This document shows, in pieces, positions 18,101 to 24,494 of a stretch of DNA of 24,494 nt. Source of the stretch: Trichomonas vaginalis G3 (lineage: Eukaryota; Parabasalia; Trichomonadida; Trichomonadidae). The position numbers and the translations under genes were made by a program. The first letter of the stretch is position 1. Each line of letters begins with the position of its first letter. The DNA lies in NCBI RefSeq assembly GCF_026262505.1, contig NW_026529129.1, positions 1 to 24,494 of the forward strand. Reading direction: 5' to 3'. The notes below the pieces were generated by a model, which saw nothing but the letters and a program-made list of their open reading frames with translations, had not been told where the DNA came from and did not search any database.

Positions 18101-19989
18101 ATGCAACAGTGTCTATGAGATGCAACAGTGTCTGACAGATGCAACAGTGTCTATGAGATGCAACAGTGTCTATGAGATGCAACAGTGTCTGACAGATGCA
18201 ACAGTGTCTATGAGATGCAACAGTGTCTATGAGATGCAACAGTGTGTATGAGATGCAACAGTGTCTATGAGATGCAACAGTGTCTATGAGATGCAACAGT
18301 GTCTATGAGATGCAACAGTGTCTATGAGATGCAACAGTGTCTATGAGATGCAACAGTGTCTATGAGATGCAACAGTGTCTATGAGATGCAACAGTGTCTG
18401 ACAGATGCAACAGTGTCTATGAGATGCAACAGTGTCTATGAGATGCAACAGTGTCTGACAGATGCAACAGTGTCTGACAGATGCAACAGTGTCTATGAGA
18501 TGCAACAGTGTCTGACAGATGCAACAGTGTCTATGAGATGCAACAGTGTCTATGAGATGCAACAGTGTCTATGAGATGCAACAGTGTCTGACAGATGCAA
18601 CAGTGTCTATGAGATGCAACAGTGTCTGACAGATGCAACAGTGTCTATGAGATGCAACAGTGTCTATGAGATGCAACAGTGTCTATGAGATGCAACAGTG
18701 TGTATGAGATGCAACAGTGTCTATGAGATGCAACAGTGTCTATGAGATGCAACAGTGTCTATGAGATGCAACAGTGTCTGACAGATGCAACAGTGTCTAT
18801 GAGATGCAACAGTGTCTATGAGATGCAACAGTGTCTGAGAGATGCAACAGTGTCTGACAGATGCAACAGTGTCTGACAGATGCAACAGTGTCTATGAGAT
18901 GCAACAGTGTGTATGAGATGCAACAGTGTCTATGAGATGCAACAGTGTGTATGAGATGCAACAGTGTCTATGAGATGCAACAGTGTCTATGAGATGCAAC
19001 AGTGTCTATGAGATGCAACAGTGTCTATGAGATGCAACAGTGTCTATGAGATGCAACAGTGTCTGACAGATGCAAAAGTGTTTATGAGATGCAACAGTGT
19101 CTATGAGATGCAACAGTGTCTATGAGATGCAACAGTGTCTATGAGATGCAACAGTGTGTATGAGATGCAACAGTGTCTATGAGATGCAACAGTGTCTGAC
19201 AGATGCAACAGTGTCTATGAGATGCAACAGTGTGTATGAGATGCAACAGTGTCTATGAGATGCAACAGTGTCTATGAGATGCAACAGTGTCTGACAGATG
19301 CAACAGTGTCTATGAGATGCAACAGTGTCTATGAGATGCAACAGTGTCTATGAGATGCAACAGTGTCTGACAGATGCAACAGTGTGTATGAGATGCAACA
19401 GTGTCTATGAGATGCAACAGTGTGTATGAGATGCAACAGTGTCTGACAGATGCAAAAGTGTTTATGAGATGCAACAGTGTCTGACAGATGCAACAGTGTC
19501 TATGAGATGCAACAGTGTCTATGAGATGCAACAGTGTCTATGAGATGCAACAGTGTCTATGAGATGCAACAGTGTCTATGAGATGCAACAGTGTCTATGA
19601 GATGCAACAGTGTTTATGAGATGCAACAGTGTCTATGAGATGCAACAGTGTGTATGAGATGCAACAGTGTCTATGAGATGCAACAGTGTGTATGAGATGC
19701 AACAGTGTCTATGAGATGCAACAGTGTTTATGAGATGCAACAGTGTCTATGAGATGCAACAGTGTTTATGAGATGCAACAGTGTCTATGAGATGCAAAAG
19801 TGTCTATGAGATGCAACAGTGTCTATGAGATGCAACAGTGTCTGCCAGATGCAAAAGTGTTTATGAGATGCAACAGTGTCTATGAGATGCAACAGTGTCT
19901 ATGAGATGCAACAGTGTCTATGAGATGCAACAGTGTGTATGAGATGCAACAGTGTCTATGAGATGCAACAGTGTCTATGAGATGCAACA

Positions 19990-21090
19990 GTGTGTATGAG
20001 ATGCAACAGTGTCTATGAGATGCAACAGTGTCTATGAGATGCAACAGTGTCTGACAGATGCAACAGTGTGTATGAGATGCAACAGTGTCTGACAGATGCA
20101 ACAGTGTGTATGAGATGCAACAGTGTCTATGAGATGCAACAGTATCTGAGAGATGCAACAGTGTCTGACAGATGCAACAGTGTGTATGAAATGCAACAGT
20201 GTCTATGAGATGCAACAGTGTCTGACAGATGCAAACAGTGTCTATGAGATGCAACAGTGTCTATGAGATGCAACAGTGTGTATGAGATGCAACAGTGTCT
20301 ATGAGATGCAACAGTGTGTATGAGATGCAACAGTGTCTATGAGATGCAACAGTGTCTATGAGATGCAACAGTGTCTGACAGATGCATCAGTGTCTATGAG
20401 ATGCAACAGTGTCTATGAGATGCAACAGTATCTGAGAGATGCAACAGTATCTGACAGATGCAACAGTGTCTATGAGTTGCAACAGTGTTTATGAGATGCA
20501 ACAGTGTCTGACAGATGCAACAGTGTGTATGAGATGCAACAGTGTCTATGAGATGCAACAGTATCTGAGAGATGCAACAGTGTCTGACAGATGCAAAAGT
20601 GTTTATGAGATGCAACAGTGTCTGACAGATGCAACAGTGTGTATGAAATGCAACAGTGTCTATGAGATGCAACAGTGTCTGACAGATGCAAAAGTGTCTA
20701 TGAGATGCAACAGTGTCTATGAGATGCAACAGTGTCTATGAGATGCAACAGTGTCTGACAGATGCATCAGTGTCTATGAGATGCAACAGTGTCTATGAGA
20801 TGCAACAGTGTCTGACAGATGCAACAGTGTCTATGAGATGCAACAGTGTCTATGAGATGCAACAGTGTGTATGAGATGCAACACTGTCTATGAGATGCAA
20901 CAGTGTGTATGAGATGCAACAGTGTCTATGAGATGCAACAGTGTCTATGAGATGCAACAGTGTCTATGAGATGCAACAGTGTCTATGAGATGCAACAGTG
21001 TCTATGAGATGCAACAGTGTCTGACAGATGCAACAGTGTCTATGAGATGCAACAGTGTCTATGAGATGCAACAGTGTCTGACAGATGCAA
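19990..21090 (+). repeat. Higher-order duplicated segment, copy 1
   Basis: A block of about 1.1 kb whose order of unit variants recurs in copy 2 (about 22555-23674). The inner part (about 20331-21088) matches at an exact offset of 2584 bp (136 units) with about one mismatch seen by eye. Rare variants are shared: the GAGTTGC unit (20475) and the GATGCATCAG units (20381 and 20757). Upstream of 20331 the two copies differ by one unit and a few bases, including a 20-bp unit near 20230. Confidence 0.8.
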
Positions 21091-22554
21091 CAGTGTCTAT
21101 GAGATGCAACAGTGTCTATGAGATGCAACAGTGTGTATGAGATGCAACAGTGTCTATGAGATGCAACAGTGTGTATGAGATGCAACAGTGTCTATGAGAT
21201 GCAACAGTGTCTATGAGATGCAACAGTGTCTATGAGATGCAACAGTGTCTATGAGATGCAACAGTGTCTATGAGATGCAACAGTGTCTATGAGATGCAAC
21301 AGTGTCTATGAGATGCAACAGTGTCTATGAGATGCAACAGTATCTGACAGATGCAACAGTGTCTATGAGATGCAACAGTGTCTATGAGATGCAACAGTGT
21401 GTATGAAATGCAACAGTGTCTATGAGATGCAACAGTGTCTGACAGATGCAAAAGTGTCTATGAGATGCAACAGTGTCTATGAGATGCAACAGTGTGTATG
21501 AGATGCAACAGTGTCTATGAGATGCAACAGTGTCTGACAGATGCAACAGTGTCTATGAGATGCAACAGTGTGTATGAGATGCAACAGTGTCTGACAGATG
21601 CAACAGTGTCTATGAGATGCAACAGTGTCTGACAGATGCAACAGTGTGTATGAGATGCAACAGTGTCTATGAGATGCAACAGTGTCTATGAGATGCAACA
21701 GTGTCTGACAGATGCATCAGTGTCTATGAGATGCAACAGTGTCTATGAGATGCAACAGTGTCTGACAGATGCAACAGTGTCTATGAGATGCAACAGTGTC
21801 TATGAGATGCAACAGTGTGTATGAGATGCAACAGTGTCTATGAGATGCAACAGTGTCTATGAGATGCAACAGTGTCTGACAGATGCAAAAGTGTTTATGA
21901 GATGCAACAGTGTCTATGAGATGCAACAGTGTCTATGAGATGCAACAGTGTCTATGAGATGCAACAGTGTGTATGAGATGCAACAGTGTCTATGAGATGC
22001 AACAGTGTCTATGAGATGCAACAGTGTCTGACAGATGCAAAAGTGTTTATGAGATGCAACAGTGTCTGACAGATGCAACAGTGTTTATGAGATGCAACAG
22101 TGTCTATGAGATGCAACAGTGTGTATGAGATGCAACAGTGTCTATGAGATGCAACAGTGTCTATGAGATGCAACAGTGTCTATGAGATGCAACAGTGTCT
22201 ATGAGATGCAACAGTGTTTATGAGATGCAACAGTGTCTATGAGATGCAACAGTGTGTATGAGATGCAACAGTGTCTATGAGATGCAACAGTGTGTATGAG
22301 ATGCAACAGTGTCTATGAGATGCAACAGTGTTTATGAGATGCAACAGTGTCTATGAGATGCAAAAGTGTCTATGAGATGCAACAGTGTCTATGAGATGCA
22401 ACAGTGTGTATGAGATGCAACAGTGTCTATGAGATGCAACAGTGTCTATGAGATGCAACAGTGTCTATGAGATGCAACAGTGTCTATGAGATGCAACAGT
22501 GTCTGACAGATGCAACAGTGTCTATGAGATGCAACAGTGTGTATGAGATGCAAC

Positions 22555-23674
22555 AGTGTCTATGAGATGCAACAGTGTCTATGAGATGCAACAGTGTCTA
22601 TGAGATGCAACAGTGTCTGACAGATGCAACAGTGTGTATGAGATGCAACAGTGTCTGACAGATGCAACAGTGTGTATGAGATGCAACAGTGTCTATGAGA
22701 TGCAACAGTATCTGAGAGATGCAACAGTGTCTGACAGATGCAACAGTGTGTATGAAATGCAACAGTGTCTATGAGATGCAACAGTGTCTGACAGATGCAA
22801 AAGTGTCTATGAGATGCAACAGTGTCTATGAGATGCAACAGTGTGTATGAGATGCAACACTGTCTATGAGATGCAACAGTGTGTATGAGATGCAACAGTG
22901 TCTATGAGATGCAACAGTGTCTATGAGATGCAACAGTGTCTATGAGATGCAACAGTGTCTGACAGATGCATCAGTGTCTATGAGATGCAACAGTGTCTAT
23001 GAGATGCAACAGTATCTGAGAGATGCAACAGTATCTGACAGATGCAACAGTGTCTATGAGTTGCAACAGTGTTTATGAGATGCAACAGTGTCTGACAGAT
23101 GCAACAGTGTGTATGAGATGCAACAGTGTCTATGAGATGCAACAGTATCTGAGAGATGCAACAGTGTCTGACAGATGCAAAAGTGTTTATGAGATGCAAC
23201 AGTGTCTGACAGATGCAACAGTGTGTATGAAATGCAACAGTGTCTATGAGATGCAACAGTGTCTGACAGATGCAAAAGTGTCTATGAGATGCAACAGTGT
23301 TTATGAGATGCAACAGTGTCTATGAGATGCAACAGTGTCTGACAGATGCATCAGTGTCTATGAGATGCAACAGTGTCTATGAGATGCAACAGTGTCTGAC
23401 AGATGCAACAGTGTCTATGAGATGCAACAGTGTCTATGAGATGCAACAGTGTGTATGAGATGCAACACTGTCTATGAGATGCAACAGTGTGTATGAGATG
23501 CAACAGTGTCTATGAGATGCAACAGTGTCTATGAGATGCAACAGTGTCTATGAGATGCAACAGTGTCTATGAGATGCAACAGTGTCTATGAGATGCAACA
23601 GTGTCTGACAGATGCAACAGTGTCTATGAGATGCAACAGTGTCTATGAGATGCAACAGTGTCTGACAGATGCAA
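22555..23674 (+). repeat. Higher-order duplicated segment, copy 2
   Basis: Partner of 19990-21090, carrying the same rare variants at 23059 (GAGTTGC), 22965 and 23341 (GATGCATCAG). A shorter third copy of the same variant string (GATGCATCAG, two regular units, then two ATCTGA-type units) recurs at 23991, which is 1026 bp or 54 units beyond 22965. This shows repeated segmental amplification towards the right end of the window. Confidence 0.8.
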
Positions 23675-24494
23675 CAGTGTCTGACAGATGCAACAGTGTG
23701 TATGAGATGCAACAGTGTCTGACAGATGCAAAAGTGTCTATGAGATGCAACAGTGTGTATGAGATGCAACAGTGTCTATGAGATGCAACAGTGTCTGACA
23801 GATGCAACAGTGTGTATGAGATGCAACAGTATCTGACAGATGCAACAGTGTTTATGAGATGCAACAGTGTCTATGAGATGCAACAGTGTTTATGAGATGC
23901 AACAGTGTGTATGAGATGCAACAGTGTCTATGAGATGCAACAGTGTCTATGAGATGCAACAGTGTCTATGAGATGCAACAGTGTCTGACAGATGCATCAG
24001 TGTCTATGAGATGCAACAGTGTCTATGAGATGCAACAGTATCTGAGAGATGCAACAGTATCTGACAGATGCAACAGTGTCTGACAGATGCAAAAGTGTCT
24101 ATGAGATGCAACAGTGTGTATGAGATGCAACACTGTCTATGAGATGCAACAGTGTGTATGAGATGCAACAGTGTCTATGAGATGCAACAGTGTCTATGAG
24201 ATGCAACAGTGTCTATGAGATGCAACAGTGTCTATGAGATGCAACAGTGTCTATGAGATGCAACAGTGTCTGACAGATGCAAAAGTGTTTATGAGATGCA
24301 ACAGTGTGTATGAGATGCAACAGTGTCTATGAGATGCAACAGTGTCTATGAGATGCAACAGTGTCTATGAGATGCAACAGTGTCTATGAGATGCAACAGT
24401 GTCTGACAGATGCAACAGTGTCTATGAGATGCAACAGTGTCTGAGATGCAACAGTGTCTATGAGATGCAACAGTGTCTATGAGATGCAACAGTG

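Larger units (their letters stand above)
14989..24494 (+). repeat. Large 19-bp minisatellite array, about 500 units, open at window end
   Basis: Tandem array of TCTATGAGATGCAACAGTG (type A) and TCTGACAGATGCAACAGTG (type B), with minor versions starting TGTATG, TTTATG or TCTGAG. From the GAT at 15141 to the one at 24483 is 9342 bp. Correcting for the five length variants I found (17-bp units near 16502, 17963 and 24440, an 18-bp unit near 18092 and a 20-bp unit near 20230) gives exactly 492 periods of 19 bp. GC is about 42%, above the flanks, and CpG is almost absent. Reading frames of 60-129 codons on both strands are by-products, because three units make 19 codons. The array runs to the last base, so its true size is unknown. 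Confidence 0.97.

Noticed and set aside
15018-23864. Many 60-129 codon open frames on both strands in the repeat region
   Set aside because: They are by-products of a 19-bp period, where three units give 19 codons and stops appear or vanish with the A/B unit order. The same peptides recur on both strands with no start context or unique sequence.
15141-24494. CRISPR array
   Set aside because: Units abut directly with no unique spacers, the period is only 19 bp, and no cas-like genes are nearby.

Overview
The window looks like a parabasalid protist, most likely Trichomonas vaginalis or a close relative. The evidence is an AT-rich background, Maverick/Polinton-type genes with very short spacers, a TCACT initiator-like box 7 nt before an ATG (2910-2914), no visible introns, a Mutator-like (MULE) transposase gene, and large amounts of repeat. 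The species call is inference. No rRNA, tRNA, CRISPR array or ordinary host gene was recognised.

Layout. (1) Positions 1-11462 are a heavily decayed Maverick (Polinton) region. It holds convergent remains at 3-716 (+) and 724-954 (-), a minus-strand block that includes a D12-class adenine methylase fossil (1513-2301), and a divergent intergenic region (2302-2918) with four AAAGYGACA boxes and two inverted GC-rich hairpins. A plus-strand run of basic, coiled-coil and Gln-rich remains follows (2919-4380), then further unrecognised remains to about 7.1 kb. Two diverged ~1 kb inverted arms (7078-8106 and 10285-11323) flank 2.2 kb with no clear gene. (2) Positions 11481-13316 are a much better preserved phage-tail-fibre/collar-like Maverick gene, divergent from the right arm across only 18 bp and containing four identical 66-bp repeats. 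(3) At about 13300-13318 this gene abuts a MULE transposase frame (13298-14809). The MULE keeps its D-D-E triad and SWIM zinc motif but has no ATG and appears to lack its N-terminal part. (4) From 14989 to the end of the window runs a 19-bp minisatellite, at least 9.5 kb and about 500 units, with a degenerate left edge and recent internal segmental duplications.

The parts do not form one pathway. This is a graveyard of selfish DNA: one or two Mavericks of unequal decay, a truncated MULE with an open catalytic core, and a satellite array that is still being rearranged. The least explained features are the paired hairpins at 2496-2688, whose four mismatches are all either a compensatory base-pair swap or in the loop, and the satellite, where a conserved 12-bp core contrasts with a variable hexamer.
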